This document shows positions 54,401 to 61,164 of a DNA stretch of 64,000 nt, in pieces; position 1 is the stretch's first letter, and each line of letters opens with the position of its first letter. Source of the DNA: Verrucomicrobiota bacterium (lineage in GTDB: Bacteria; Verrucomicrobiota; Kiritimatiellia; RFP12; UBA1067); contig JAHFSX010000007.1 in the NCBI GenBank assembly GCA_023269675.1, forward strand, positions 62,001-126,000, in the 5' to 3' direction. A program made the position numbers and the translations under genes. The notes under the pieces were generated by a model. It saw only the letters and a program-made list of their open reading frames with translations. It made no database searches and was not told the DNA's origin.

Positions 54401-54831
54401 CGGACAGCAACGGCGACGGGCTCCCCGACGCATGGACGTGGCTGCACTTCGGGCACGCCACGGGCCAGGCCCTTGACCTGAGCCGCGCCCAGGACGACGC
54501 TGACGGCGACGGCCGGAGCAACGAGGCGGAATACGTCAGCGGCACCAACCCGCAGGATCCGCGCGATTTCTTTTACCTTTCGATCTCCGGCGCGGACATG
54601 CGCTCGGTCGTGGGCTTTAACACCCTCCCTGCGGCTGGCTACGGCTACAGCGGCCTGGCACGCTACTACGGACTGGACGACACCACCAATCTCGGCTCCG
54701 CCGGCTGGGCCACGGTGCCCGGCTTGAACGGCACCCTCGGTCTAGGCCAGTTCGTTTCGGTGACCAACACGGTTCTCCGGCCGCAGCAGTTCTTCCGCGG
54801 CCGGGTCTGGCTCCAGCCCGCCGGTCCCTAG
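45496..54831 (+). CDS. Giant secreted fusion: LamG, HZS-alpha-like, FGE-like, propeller, tetrahaem
   Basis: The protein has 3111 residues. In order: signal peptide (1-20); beta-strand repeats; two near-identical LamG-like domains (about 178-386, 495-703); further beta-strand repeats to about 965; a TolB-like/hydrazine synthase alpha-like module (about 973-1650) with two haem c sites, CAGCH at 1496 and CAGCH at 1546; an FGE/SUMF1-like domain (about 1735-2020) ending in GGSC and GFRVV; two PKD domains (about 2029-2205) and an Ig-like unit (about 2209-2302); a YncE-like propeller (about 2306-2660); a di-haem cytochrome domain with CVTCH at 2686 and CLHCH at 2796; an InlB-B-like unit; two DxNGDG/DADGDG Ca2+ segments. 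Haem count and order are seen; any redox reaction is unknown. Confidence 0.88.
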   Translation: MFHVRYLACVLALFAAAAPGATRTWGGAGSDGRWTTPANWTGGVAAVPNDSLVFAGGTVANTNDFDGGTVFGGLAFGADAGAFILSGNSVVLGGNVTDAAAIAQKVDVALGLGGEGRVFTVVTNGQLSVSQPISGAPGVAKDGPGTLTLNTTNAYAGATIISNGTVRLEPGVTGAPVSGMLYWLDAGDGATVIVDASSRVSQWSDKSGNGRHFTQAAAARQPLLVANALSGKPVLRFDGVTNRLVLGGSTAPQTVFIVCRVAAGSGLRGIWGLNQADTGIRMASATTWQYPGNANDFGNPAGSGMFVNGVATNLFTSGAAHLLEVARAGSTVYAATGLGDYFASGSVPPRPFCGDIAEVLVYGRALTVAERQQVEAYLAVKWLGGPSSVTDVLPTTTAVSLTAEGATLDLNGTSQSIASLAGVAGSRVQLGAATLTVGGGDSSCKFSGVLSGTGALTKNGAGTLTLTKENVYAGATTISNGTVRLEPSGTGAPVAGMLYWLDAADSATLSTDASDRVSQWRDKSGNSQHFAQAAAARQPLLVKGALDGKPALRFDGVTNRLVLGNATSPQTVFIVNRVTRFGSNGGIWGLNQGDTGIRVASATAWYQPGNANDFGNPAGSAMYINGVVTNTFISGAAHLLEVVRAGSTPFAATGLGDYFSAGSNALRPFGGDIAEVLVYGSALTADQRQQVETYLAAKWLGGPGTGSDLLPTATAVNLTTSSAALDLNGTSQSIASLTGVPGSRVLMGNATLTVGGGNASFTFSGVLSGTGALTKNGSGTLSLGGANTFTGKTLLNAGKLKLLSGGTLEGSTNVNLASGTLFDVSAIAPFTVAVGGRFSGAGSVTGLVTVAGGAAVAPGSTRGTLTFQSGLTLQSNAAVEVEVDAAADLLRISGGAFTCQGSGKTRIDVLAGGSLGTFTLIDWTGAAPSGVSTNAFALGTVPAGFIGSLQITGSTLQLTLVPGGPQSVATNTLASLRLAINDLARRYPAEYGPKASLYLARLAAIETDFLGGGLTADSAYQFLKRDALVLKNPALSFNRLLFVRRGSGTGLPANWQNVSSIGDTSCNDTFAVLDITNNTVSTLYAPAMSQFLGYPNLHWNGDRVLFTGQASTNGARPYAVFEMKIDGTGLKQLSPAAGSDIDWFDACYLPCGDLLMASTATFAGVPCVTGGDAVGNLYRVATNGVVRQLTFDQDQNWGPTILPDGRVMFTRWEYSDSAHYFSRILFTMMPDGLEQFARYGSGSYFPNCIFDAKPVPGKPSQFVAVISGHHGVAREGELLLFDETVSTFEADGVLHRYCGPNPVVPEVRDMYIDERNPWPRFVQPCPLDENQLVVSARTDAASRFGLYLVDAFDNITTLCADSGGALMHATPIRAVPAPPVIPDRVKAASTNGIVNVSDLYFGPGLKDVPRGKIKSLRVYSVHYGYRGQGGHINIGVDGPWDVHRILGTVPVYEDGSASFYAPANTPISVQPLDEEGKALQLFRSWYTVMPGESVSCAGCHEKRNAGMYNQASIASRKAPDDITPWFGPERGFSFLREVQPVLDRYCAGCHGGPGGPTNAAPDLYATGRVVPANTGNSFPQSYLNLHRYVRRTGNEGNIRMNNAGEWHADTSELIQILRKGHYGVVLDTDSWSRLVTWIDLNVPAWGLWGEHSTANNYAGAHARRLQTMRDYANITTDPELYPTPDPARGTFTAPVPPAPVAAVTPPADSLFDAFGAKARRNAVTNAATPAELTCSLGNGISLVLDLIPAGRVLMGSASGYRDEAPQTVATNSQPFYMAKFEIMNKQYALFDPAHDSGFVPILGKDHCAGGWSCNGTNQPVIRVSWADAMRYCEWLTKRTGRKFSLPTEAQWEYACRAGTSGDMWYGPATLAWTNRTQLVSGDGFYRSGMFDNLAGLEYQSDPTPNQTFSGSTPPWYLCNTSIRDAWVAPADADSFASNPFGLCGMHGNAAEWTRSTYAPYPYAADDGRNRAVYSAEEWLNLRKVVRGGSCVDRERRSTASFRTAMYAWQRGYNVGFRVVADAGTALSGLPAARVTASPTNGTASLAVAFDGSASHDEDGTLLTYEWRFGDGASASGTNAVAHTYSVPGSYVAALTVTDDDGYTATVSNRISVQARSNNALAPVARFTVSPAAGAAPCRVTFDGTGSSAPGGALAAWYWDFGDGLFGGGATAAHSYRQAGRYPVSLTVIDDSGLRDTRAGTVTVTGAGGNQAPRVEAGPDVVAAAGVPAPLTGLVSDDAQPPSPGALTVTWSKLKGPGAVTFGNANATNSTATFGTNGVYVLQLAASDGELTGSDTVRVTVSDQGVYHSPQEVAWSPDGSLLAAADVTAHALALIDPVSARLLRTVPLAGEPRDLLWNGADRLWVSEHDAGSVAEIDPLTGAVLRRLTVGPKPSGLALAPGKGLLLVADRGLDRVALLDVASGETRAYVSVVREPVFVTVTPDQQFALVANHLPLGDSRDPLLGAVLSLINLSDPREVSQIRLPAGASSVQRPVCSPDGRWAYVPHLQGRSHLPTTQLSRGWVSTCALSIIDLQSKQVYATALFDQSVDGAANPWGVALSADGGTLWASLSGVREVVRLDLRGLQSMLAADQNLLANLGYDLSTLYRSNLVQRVAVAAEGPRGIALAPGQTQVAVAAYFAGQVLLVGTNGVTAGTVALGPQPPEDTLRRGERLFHDANGSYQRWVSCVTCHPGARADGMNWDMMNDGFGNAKNTKSLLHAAHTEPAMWTGIRANAMVGVQAGFKFIEFQAHPQQDYDDIYNFLAALEPDPNPYWVNGKLTPDAVQGKVIFESAEARCLHCHRPDYYYASSNKYDVATRHENDWSQNDITGYVPPPLFELWRTAPYLHDGSAPTLRDVLTTFNPGDGHGKTSQLSPNQIDQLAAYLLQIGGDAPAAGTAACRLEVVNGDGGGAYLPGSTVTIAAMDNPPGLAFTGWTGQPVLQPTAPATVLLMPDTDASATARFQDLPGLPDSNGDGLPDAWTWLHFGHATGQALDLSRAQDDADGDGRSNEAEYVSGTNPQDPRDFFYLSISGADMRSVVGFNTLPAAGYGYSGLARYYGLDDTTNLGSAGWATVPGLNGTLGLGQFVSVTNTVLRPQQFFRGRVWLQPAGP
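46030..47932 (+). repeat. 951-bp tandem duplication inside the giant gene
   Basis: The LamG-like unit and its flanking beta-strand repeats occur twice, offset by 951 bp (317 codons). For example GCATGCTCTACTGGCTCGATG is found at 46031 and 46982. The two copies differ at scattered positions only, so the duplication is fairly recent or kept uniform by conversion. Confidence 0.85.
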
Positions 54832-54840
54832 CCCTGATGT

Positions 54841-54936
54841 GGAGTGCGGCGGCAAGCGGTAGCCCGCGCGACGCCGCTTTGCGTGGACGGGCCAGAAGGC
54901 GGTGCCGCGCGACGCTTGTCACCGCACTCCAAAAAA
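54841..54936. repeat. Long imperfect inverted repeat after the giant gene
   Basis: GGAGTGCGGCGGCAAGCG (54841-54858) pairs with CGCTTGTCACCGCACTCC (54913-54930) at 16 of 18 positions, across a GC-rich interior with further short inverted parts. An A-run follows the right arm. It begins 10 nt beyond the giant gene and may be a mobile-type intergenic element that now serves as a terminator. Confidence 0.65.
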
Positions 54937-55008
54937 TACGACCTCCACCTTCTTTCCTGCCGCCTAACCTTACGAGACTTTTCAAACGCACCATGAAACA
55001 TGGATGAC

Positions 55009-55037
55009 TTGCGACGGTACTTGTCTTTTGGTATTTT
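55009..55037 (+). promoter_or_regulatory. Possible promoter of the second beta-strand repeat gene
   Basis: TTGCGA (55009-55014) and TATTTT (55032-55037) are 17 nt apart. The leader would be about 60 nt with an AGGAGG site before the ATG. Both hexamers have two mismatches, so this is a moderate call. Confidence 0.35.
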
Positions 55038-55104
55038 CACACAACTAGCTGGGGTGCTAAACGAGTTTGGTCACAGGGCTTTTCGGGTTCATTAGGAGGA
55101 CAAG

Positions 55105-58100
55105 ATGAATTACAGCGGGCGCGTGTTGACGGCGGTTTCGGCGATCACGATCTGGGTGGCGTGTGCCGCGCAAGCGGTGGATGGGGTGTGGACGAACGCC
55201 GTGACTGGCAGCTGGAGTGACACCTCGAAGTGGGTCGGCGGCGTCGTTGCGGGCGGGGGCGGCACGGCCACCTTCAAGGCTGCGGCGGGCACCTGGAATG
55301 TCAGCAACAACCTCGGCACGGTCACCCTGTCCGGAATCTCCGCGAACAGCGACGCGGGCAACGCGGCGGTATGGTCCATCGTGGGCGGCACGAACGAGAT
55401 GGTCGCGCCGGCGTTGATCTATACGCGGACGGACAGCATGAACGTGCGGGGCGCGACGCTGGCCGGCGGCGCGGACCTCACGATCACGGGGCTGGGCAAA
55501 TTCTTTCTGGGCGACGACAACCTCTACACGGGGCGCACGATCATCTCCAACGGCAATGTGCGCGTGGCGCGCGACAGCGGCTTCGGGCCTGTGCCTGCCG
55601 TCTTCCAGGCCGACGCGATCATTCTCGACAACGGCGGCCTGGAGAACGACGACAACAACTTCGTGCTGACGAACCATCCGAACCGCGGCATCACCGTGAC
55701 GGCGAACGGCGGGTTCCTCGGTTGCGGCTACATGGCCGCGGGGTTCCTCGTCAGCAGCCCGGTCACGGGGCCCGGCATTCTCGGCATCAATTTCGAGAAC
55801 TGTCCCGTGACCCTGAACAACCCGGCCAACGACTACAGCGGCGGCACGGTGGTGGGGACCAACGGCCCCGGTGCGAATCCCCTCGCCTGCACGCTGAAGC
55901 TCGGACAGAACGAGGTGCTGCCCCACGGCAGCGGCAAGGGCGGTCTGAAGATCGGCTACGACAGCATCTTCACCAACACGTTTCCTCTGTCCACGCTGGA
56001 CCTGAACGGCAAAACCGAGACGGTCAACACGCTGGTTTCCGGACCGCTCGCGCAGATCACCAGTACCGTCGCCGGGCAGGGACGCCTGATCATTGGCGGG
56101 CTGGACCAGGACAGCGACTACCGCGGCACGCTGACGGGCGGCGCGACGGTTGAGAAACAGGGGACCGGAACGCTGCGCCTGACGGGCGCTTCTCTTTCAG
56201 GCGGCACAGTCGACGCGAGGGCCGGCTCGGTGCTGGCATCCGCACCGAACTTGGCAGGGGGCTCTACGATGTTGCTGGCGGGCGGCGGACTGGTGCTGAC
56301 CGCGCCGGCCGGAGCCTACGCGCTTTCCCCCAACGTGTTGGCCGCGCGGCTGATGCTGGCCACGAACAGCACGCTGACCGTCGGCAGCGAAGCGGGGAAG
56401 GTGGTCTTCGCGGGCATCGTCACGACCAATGGCGTCGCCGATCCCGAGCCGGTGCTGACCATTGCCAACAACGGCGCGCCGCTGCTGTTCGGGTCGGACG
56501 GCGCCTATCCGGCGGTCTTGGACGCCGCCGTTGACAGCGCCGGCGGCCTGATATTCACCAATCGCGTGTGGCTTCGCCGCCTGCCCTCCGCGCCGTACAG
56601 CCTCGCGGCCGGCGTGGATTTGGCGCTCGACGGCGCGGCGCTGCTGGGGCCGGGCGCGTTGAACCTGACGAACTTCTCGGTGCGCGTCTTGCGTGCGGAC
56701 TCAGTGGGCGGTGACGGTTCGGTGACGGCCAATGGGACTACCATGGTCTGGTTCGACACGATGCGATTCGCCAATCAGACGCTGATCAACGACCCGTCGG
56801 CCGCGCAGACATTCGCCAACAACGTGACCTTGAACGGCGGGTCGGCGGGCTTTGCCGGGGCAGGTACCGTGACCTACAGCGGAGCGATCACGGGCACGGG
56901 CAACGCGGTGAAGAGCGGGACCGGGGATGCGCTGATCACGGGCTCGGGGTCGGCACTGGCGGGCGAGTTCAGGATCGACGCGGGCCGTTTGCGCCCCGCC
57001 TCGGAGGCGGCGCTGGGCGGCGCGGCCGTGCGGGTGAACGGCGGCAGGCTGGCCAATCTGGACGGTCAGGATCTGACGCTGTCGGCCACGCCGGTCTATG
57101 CCCAGGACGGCGGTTTCGAGGCGGTGGGCACCGGCCGCACGCTGACGCTCAACGGGACGGTCACAGGCGTGAGCCCGGTCTCCAAATGGGGCAACGGCAC
57201 GCTGGTGCTGGGCGGCACGGGGATGAACACCAACTTCCAGCTCTTCGCCCGCGGCGGTGCCGTGGAACTGGCCAAGAGCGGCGCCCCCGCGAACTACGCG
57301 GTGCTGAATCTGCTGGGCATCCAAACGGGCTCGGTGGTGCGGCTGACCGGCTCCAACGGCAACCAGATCGGCGGCGGCGTCACGCTCGACGGCGGCACGC
57401 TGGACCTGAACGGCATATCCGAGACCATCGGGGTGCTGACCAACACGCTGGCCGGGGGCTTCGTGACCAACGGCGGCGCGCAGGCGGCCACCTTGACCGT
57501 CGGCGAGGGTGGCGCCTCTTCGCCCTTCTCCGGGCGCATTTCGGACGGGGCCTCGGCTTTGACGCTCGCGAAGATCGGTTCGGGAACATTGACGCTGGCG
57601 TCCGAGGCGCTCGCCTACACGGGCGGCACGCGGGTCGAAAGCGGCACGCTGCGCATCCAGCGCGAGAACAGCATGACCGCCACCTTCCTGCGTTTTTCGC
57701 CGACGGTGACGCGGCCGGACGCGCAGTATTCCGGAACCGGCTATCAGCTCTCCGAGTTTCAGGTCCTGCTGAACGGCGTGGGCCTCACCAATCCGCCGGG
57801 CACCACGGCGTATGCCTCTGTGCCCGCCAGCGGCAACGAGATGGCGCCCAAAACGGTCGACGGAGCGCTCTCGACCAAGTGGTACACCAGCAGCTACGGC
57901 ATCCCGCTGACGATCGCGTACGGCCAGCCGGTGAAATTCAACAGCTACCGCTGGGCCACGGCAGGCGACGCCGTCGGGCGCGATCCCATCGCATGGAGGT
58001 TGGAGGTCGGGACGCTTGGCGCGGGCGGCACGACTAACTGGACGCTGCTCGACGCGCAGACCAACTACAACCCCACGACCACGCGCAACGCGTGGATCGG

Positions 58101-59676
58101 CACCAACTTTGCGGTCCGCACGCCTTTCAACAACGTCATTCCGGACAACCATCCCGTGAACGTGGCGACGGGCGCGCGGCTGGCGCTGGCCAACCTCACC
58201 GAGACCATCGAGAACCTGACGGGCAGCGGCACGCTGCTGCTGGAGAGCAACAGCGTGGTGACCCTGACCGCCTACACGGGTTTCACGGGCCTTGTTTCGG
58301 GCGCGGGCATGGTGGTCATGCAGGACCCCAACACTGCGGACGGACGCTTCCTGCCGCAGGACATCGGCACGGTTGTGCGCAACAACGGCGCGCAGGGCGC
58401 CGTGTTGCGGCTCGGCGGAACCGGCACAAACCTGTTTGCCGGCGCGCTTCAGAACGGTTCAAACACCTTGGGCCTTGTTCAAAGCGGCGCGGGGCAGACC
58501 TACTTCGCCGGCACGAACAGCACGTATACGGGCGAGACCCGCATCGAGGCGGGGTCTGCCGATATCCGCGACGGCTGCTTTGCCCAATATGTGAAGTTCA
58601 CTCCGATTCTGATGCGCATCGGCGGATCAAACTACTCGACCAACACGTACCAGCTCGCGGAGTTCCAGCTCATGAGCGCCGGGCAGAAGCTGACGTATCC
58701 TTTCGGCACGACGGCTTATGCGCCCTTGGGGTTCGGCAATCCGGCGGAGACGCCGATGCAGGCGATCGACGGCAACATCAACAACAAGTTCTATTCGGGG
58801 TTCAGTTCGCCGAATCCGCTGATCGTCAAGCTGCCGTCGCCCGTCTGGTTCGATGGCTACGGCTGGTTCACCGCCAACGATTCCACCGGCCGAGATCCCG
58901 TCTCCTGGCAGATCGAGACCGGCATGGACGGGGTCAACTGGACGGTGGTGGACGTCCGCTCCAACCAGTCGATCACCGCGACGCGCAACGCGCCGGCAGG
59001 CACGTATGATGTCACGCAATTCACGTCCATGAACGTGTTCTCGGACGTTTCGGCCACCACCCTCGCGGCGCCGGGCGTGCTGAGCGTCACCCGCACCCGC
59101 GAGACGGTGGGCGCGCTGAGCGGCAACGGCGCGGTCCGTCTGAGCGCGGCGACGCTCGGGATCAACGCCTTCGCGGATGCGGCGTTCTCGGGCGGCATCA
59201 CGGGCACCGGCACGGTGGTCAAGACCGGCGCGGCCGCGCAGGCGCTCTCCGGCGCCCTGGCGTTCAGCGGCGCGATCGTGGTCGAAAGTGGCGCGCTGGA
59301 CCTGGGCGGGGCCGTGCTGACCGGCGTCACCAACATCGTGATCAAGAGCGGGGCCACGCTGACGGGCGCGGCGACGGTGAACAACAACCTGACCGTGACC
59401 TGCGAGAGCGGCGGCGTCTACAGCGGCTCGCTTGCCGTCGCGGGCGCGCTGACGGCCACGGGGACGTTGACCCTGGCCGTGCCCGCGGGCGCGATCTATC
59501 CGTACAACGGTTTGCTCTTCAGCTACACCTCGGCGGACCCCGCCACGCTGACGGTGTTGAGCAGCGCGATCAAGCCCGCGCCGGTTCCGCTCGGCCACAG
59601 CGCGACGCTCCATGTGACGGCCACCGCGGCGCGCCTGGTCGTCGCGCCCACGGGCACGCTGATCCGGATCCAATAG
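55105..59676 (+). CDS. Secreted beta-strand repeat protein with two discoidin-like domains
   Basis: The protein has 1523 residues; a perfect AGGAGG lies 5 nt before the ATG. A signal peptide (about 1-24) leads into VDGVWTNAVTGSWSDTSKW and a long chain of autotransporter-associated beta-strand repeats. Two F5/8 type C-like (discoidin-like) domains, about residues 862-982 and 1162-1306, interrupt the repeats; they share YQLSEFQ/YQLAEFQ, TVDGALSTKWY/AIDGNINNKFY and DAVGRDPIAWRLE/DSTGRDPVSWQIE. Such domains bind sugars. The chain ends in GTLIRIQ without a barrel or PEP-CTERM. It is probably a surface or matrix protein that binds glycans. It starts 273 nt after the giant gene. Confidence 0.87.
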   Translation: MNYSGRVLTAVSAITIWVACAAQAVDGVWTNAVTGSWSDTSKWVGGVVAGGGGTATFKAAAGTWNVSNNLGTVTLSGISANSDAGNAAVWSIVGGTNEMVAPALIYTRTDSMNVRGATLAGGADLTITGLGKFFLGDDNLYTGRTIISNGNVRVARDSGFGPVPAVFQADAIILDNGGLENDDNNFVLTNHPNRGITVTANGGFLGCGYMAAGFLVSSPVTGPGILGINFENCPVTLNNPANDYSGGTVVGTNGPGANPLACTLKLGQNEVLPHGSGKGGLKIGYDSIFTNTFPLSTLDLNGKTETVNTLVSGPLAQITSTVAGQGRLIIGGLDQDSDYRGTLTGGATVEKQGTGTLRLTGASLSGGTVDARAGSVLASAPNLAGGSTMLLAGGGLVLTAPAGAYALSPNVLAARLMLATNSTLTVGSEAGKVVFAGIVTTNGVADPEPVLTIANNGAPLLFGSDGAYPAVLDAAVDSAGGLIFTNRVWLRRLPSAPYSLAAGVDLALDGAALLGPGALNLTNFSVRVLRADSVGGDGSVTANGTTMVWFDTMRFANQTLINDPSAAQTFANNVTLNGGSAGFAGAGTVTYSGAITGTGNAVKSGTGDALITGSGSALAGEFRIDAGRLRPASEAALGGAAVRVNGGRLANLDGQDLTLSATPVYAQDGGFEAVGTGRTLTLNGTVTGVSPVSKWGNGTLVLGGTGMNTNFQLFARGGAVELAKSGAPANYAVLNLLGIQTGSVVRLTGSNGNQIGGGVTLDGGTLDLNGISETIGVLTNTLAGGFVTNGGAQAATLTVGEGGASSPFSGRISDGASALTLAKIGSGTLTLASEALAYTGGTRVESGTLRIQRENSMTATFLRFSPTVTRPDAQYSGTGYQLSEFQVLLNGVGLTNPPGTTAYASVPASGNEMAPKTVDGALSTKWYTSSYGIPLTIAYGQPVKFNSYRWATAGDAVGRDPIAWRLEVGTLGAGGTTNWTLLDAQTNYNPTTTRNAWIGTNFAVRTPFNNVIPDNHPVNVATGARLALANLTETIENLTGSGTLLLESNSVVTLTAYTGFTGLVSGAGMVVMQDPNTADGRFLPQDIGTVVRNNGAQGAVLRLGGTGTNLFAGALQNGSNTLGLVQSGAGQTYFAGTNSTYTGETRIEAGSADIRDGCFAQYVKFTPILMRIGGSNYSTNTYQLAEFQLMSAGQKLTYPFGTTAYAPLGFGNPAETPMQAIDGNINNKFYSGFSSPNPLIVKLPSPVWFDGYGWFTANDSTGRDPVSWQIETGMDGVNWTVVDVRSNQSITATRNAPAGTYDVTQFTSMNVFSDVSATTLAAPGVLSVTRTRETVGALSGNGAVRLSAATLGINAFADAAFSGGITGTGTVVKTGAAAQALSGALAFSGAIVVESGALDLGGAVLTGVTNIVIKSGATLTGAATVNNNLTVTCESGGVYSGSLAVAGALTATGTLTLAVPAGAIYPYNGLLFSYTSADPATLTVLSSAIKPAPVPLGHSATLHVTATAARLVVAPTGTLIRIQ

Positions 59677-59732
59677 CGTCTTTCAATAACCGACAAAGTG
59701 AGCGAACGGGGTATGGCCTGTTCCCTTTGGGT

Positions 59733-59750
59733 GCGCCCGGCACCGGGCGC
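59733..59750. terminator. Terminator hairpin after the beta-strand repeat gene
   Basis: GCGCCCGG and CCGGGCGC form an 8-bp stem with a 2-nt loop, followed by TTTCC. It lies between convergent genes, 57 nt beyond the stop of the repeat gene. Confidence 0.5.
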
Positions 59751-59845
59751 TTTCCACGGACGCGGCCTGACGCGTCGGCGCAGGGTCAGGCCCCTGCCCG
59801 AGAAAGCGTGGCCAGGGCCGCGCAGTCAAAAACGGCTTGGAACGC

Positions 59846-60262
59846 TTACGATCCGCTGCCGAACCCGAGGGCGGCGAGCATGTCCTGCGCCGGGCGGGCT
59901 GGGCGCAGCGTGCGGATATTGACGTGCGCGTGGATCGTGTAGCCCTCCGCGAGCAGCGTGCCGTCGCGCCTGACCTCGCAGACGATCTTCAGGCGCACGC
60001 CTTTGAACTCGCTGCAGCGGGCGGTGATTTCGAGCAGATCGTCGTAGGTGGCCGGCGCGTGGTAGTTGACATGCGCCTCCAAAACCGGCAGGGCGAAGCC
60101 GCCCGCCTCCAGCTCGCGGTAGGTGTAGCCGCAGGCCCGCATGAGCTCGTTGCGCGCGCGCTCGAACAGGGTGAGGTAGTTGGCGTAGTAGACGACACGC
60201 ATCTGGTCGGTGTCGGCATAGGGTACGCGGTAGGTGATCGTGACGCCTTGGGGTGCGCTCAT
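59846..60262 (-). CDS. YbgC-type acyl-CoA thioesterase
   Basis: The protein has 138 residues, the usual single hot-dog fold. The signature YADTDQMRVVYYANYLTLFERAR holds the catalytic Asp and the Tyr of the 4-hydroxybenzoyl-CoA thioesterase/YbgC family. YbgC genes often adjoin tolQ-tolR-tolA, and here the gene lies divergently next to such an operon. It cleaves short or medium acyl-CoA thioesters; its link with the Tol system is a known but unexplained association. Confidence 0.9.
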   Translation of the reverse strand: MSAPQGVTITYRVPYADTDQMRVVYYANYLTLFERARNELMRACGYTYRELEAGGFALPVLEAHVNYHAPATYDDLLEITARCSEFKGVRLKIVCEVRRDGTLLAEGYTIHAHVNIRTLRPARPAQDMLAALGFGSGS

Positions 60263-60349
60263 GGCCGGTTCCTTCGCTCAGAAATTGCGGTGCCAGTGTA
60301 GTGTCGGCGGCGGATGATGGCAAGCGCTTCTTTTTCTCGCAACATGGGG

Positions 60350-60378
60350 TTGACATCAGGGCAGGGGTGGCGCATTCT
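60350..60378 (+). promoter_or_regulatory. Promoter of the TolQ-TolR-TolA-like operon
   Basis: A perfect TTGACA (60350-60355) and CATTCT (60373-60378) are 17 nt apart. The transcript would start near 60385, about 33 nt before the ATG. Confidence 0.5.
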
Positions 60379-60417
60379 TTACGGCTGGCATTTCAGCTAT
60401 TTGGGGAGAGTGAAGGT

Positions 60418-61164
60418 ATGTTTGGAACTGATTTAGTGCCGGCGACACTGCCGCTGGCGTCGTTGTTCAGCGGGTTCATGGCCTCGAATCTGATGGGCAA
60501 GGCCATCGTCCTGGTGCAGGTGGCCTGTTCGATCGTGGCGGCGGCCATCATCATCGGGAAGAACCAGGAGCTCAACAGCGTCATGCGCAGCAGCAAACGC
60601 TTCCTGCGCGAGTTTTTGGCGGGGCGGGACGTGCTGGACTATTATCTGCTGCGCAAGAAGGGCGCCCTCACGACGCTCGAGCTGATTTACGACCGCACCT
60701 GCGAGCGCATGGTCAAGCTGCTGGACCCCGACATGCGGCGCTCCGTGATCGGGCGGCAGAGCGGCGCCGAGAACGCGGCCCTGTCGGTGCGCGAAATCGA
60801 GCTGGTGCGCAGCACCTGCGAGCATACCGTGCAGGAGGAGGAGATCCGCATCGAGAGCGGCATGGGGCTGCTGGCGACCATCGTGACGGCCTCGCCGATG
60901 CTGGGTCTGCTCGGCACCGTCTGGGGCGTGCTGGACGCTTTCGCGGACATGGGCACCAAGGGCACGGTGCTGCTTTCGGTGATCGCCCCCGCGATCTCGT
61001 CGGCGCTGGTCACCACGGTGGCGGGTCTGCTGGTGGCGATCCCGAGCGCGATCTTTTACAACAATCTGGCGCTCAGGGTCCGGCAGCTCACGACCGACAT
61101 GGACGGTTTCGCCGATGAGCTGCTGGGGCGCATCGCGTGCGAGTTCCAGGGGAGGAACGATTAA
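60418..61164 (+). CDS. TolQ/ExbB/MotA-family proton channel protein
   Basis: The protein has 248 residues from ATG 60418, with GGGGAGAGTGAAGG upstream; an open frame begins earlier without similarity. Three membrane helices lie at about 19-45, 150-178 and 186-212; the second and third hold the family's MLGLLGTVWGVLDAF and APAISSALVTTVAGLLVAIP. With the ExbD/TolR-type protein encoded next it forms a proton-driven motor for outer membrane energy transfer. Its stop and the next start overlap (TAATG). Confidence 0.92.
   Translation: MFGTDLVPATLPLASLFSGFMASNLMGKAIVLVQVACSIVAAAIIIGKNQELNSVMRSSKRFLREFLAGRDVLDYYLLRKKGALTTLELIYDRTCERMVKLLDPDMRRSVIGRQSGAENAALSVREIELVRSTCEHTVQEEEIRIESGMGLLATIVTASPMLGLLGTVWGVLDAFADMGTKGTVLLSVIAPAISSALVTTVAGLLVAIPSAIFYNNLALRVRQLTTDMDGFADELLGRIACEFQGRND

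Noticed and set aside
51880-54456. An 858-codon minus-strand frame opposite the cytochrome part of the giant gene
   Set aside because: No domain, Arg/Ala/Gly-rich, opposite a stretch with intact CxxCH motifs and a propeller.
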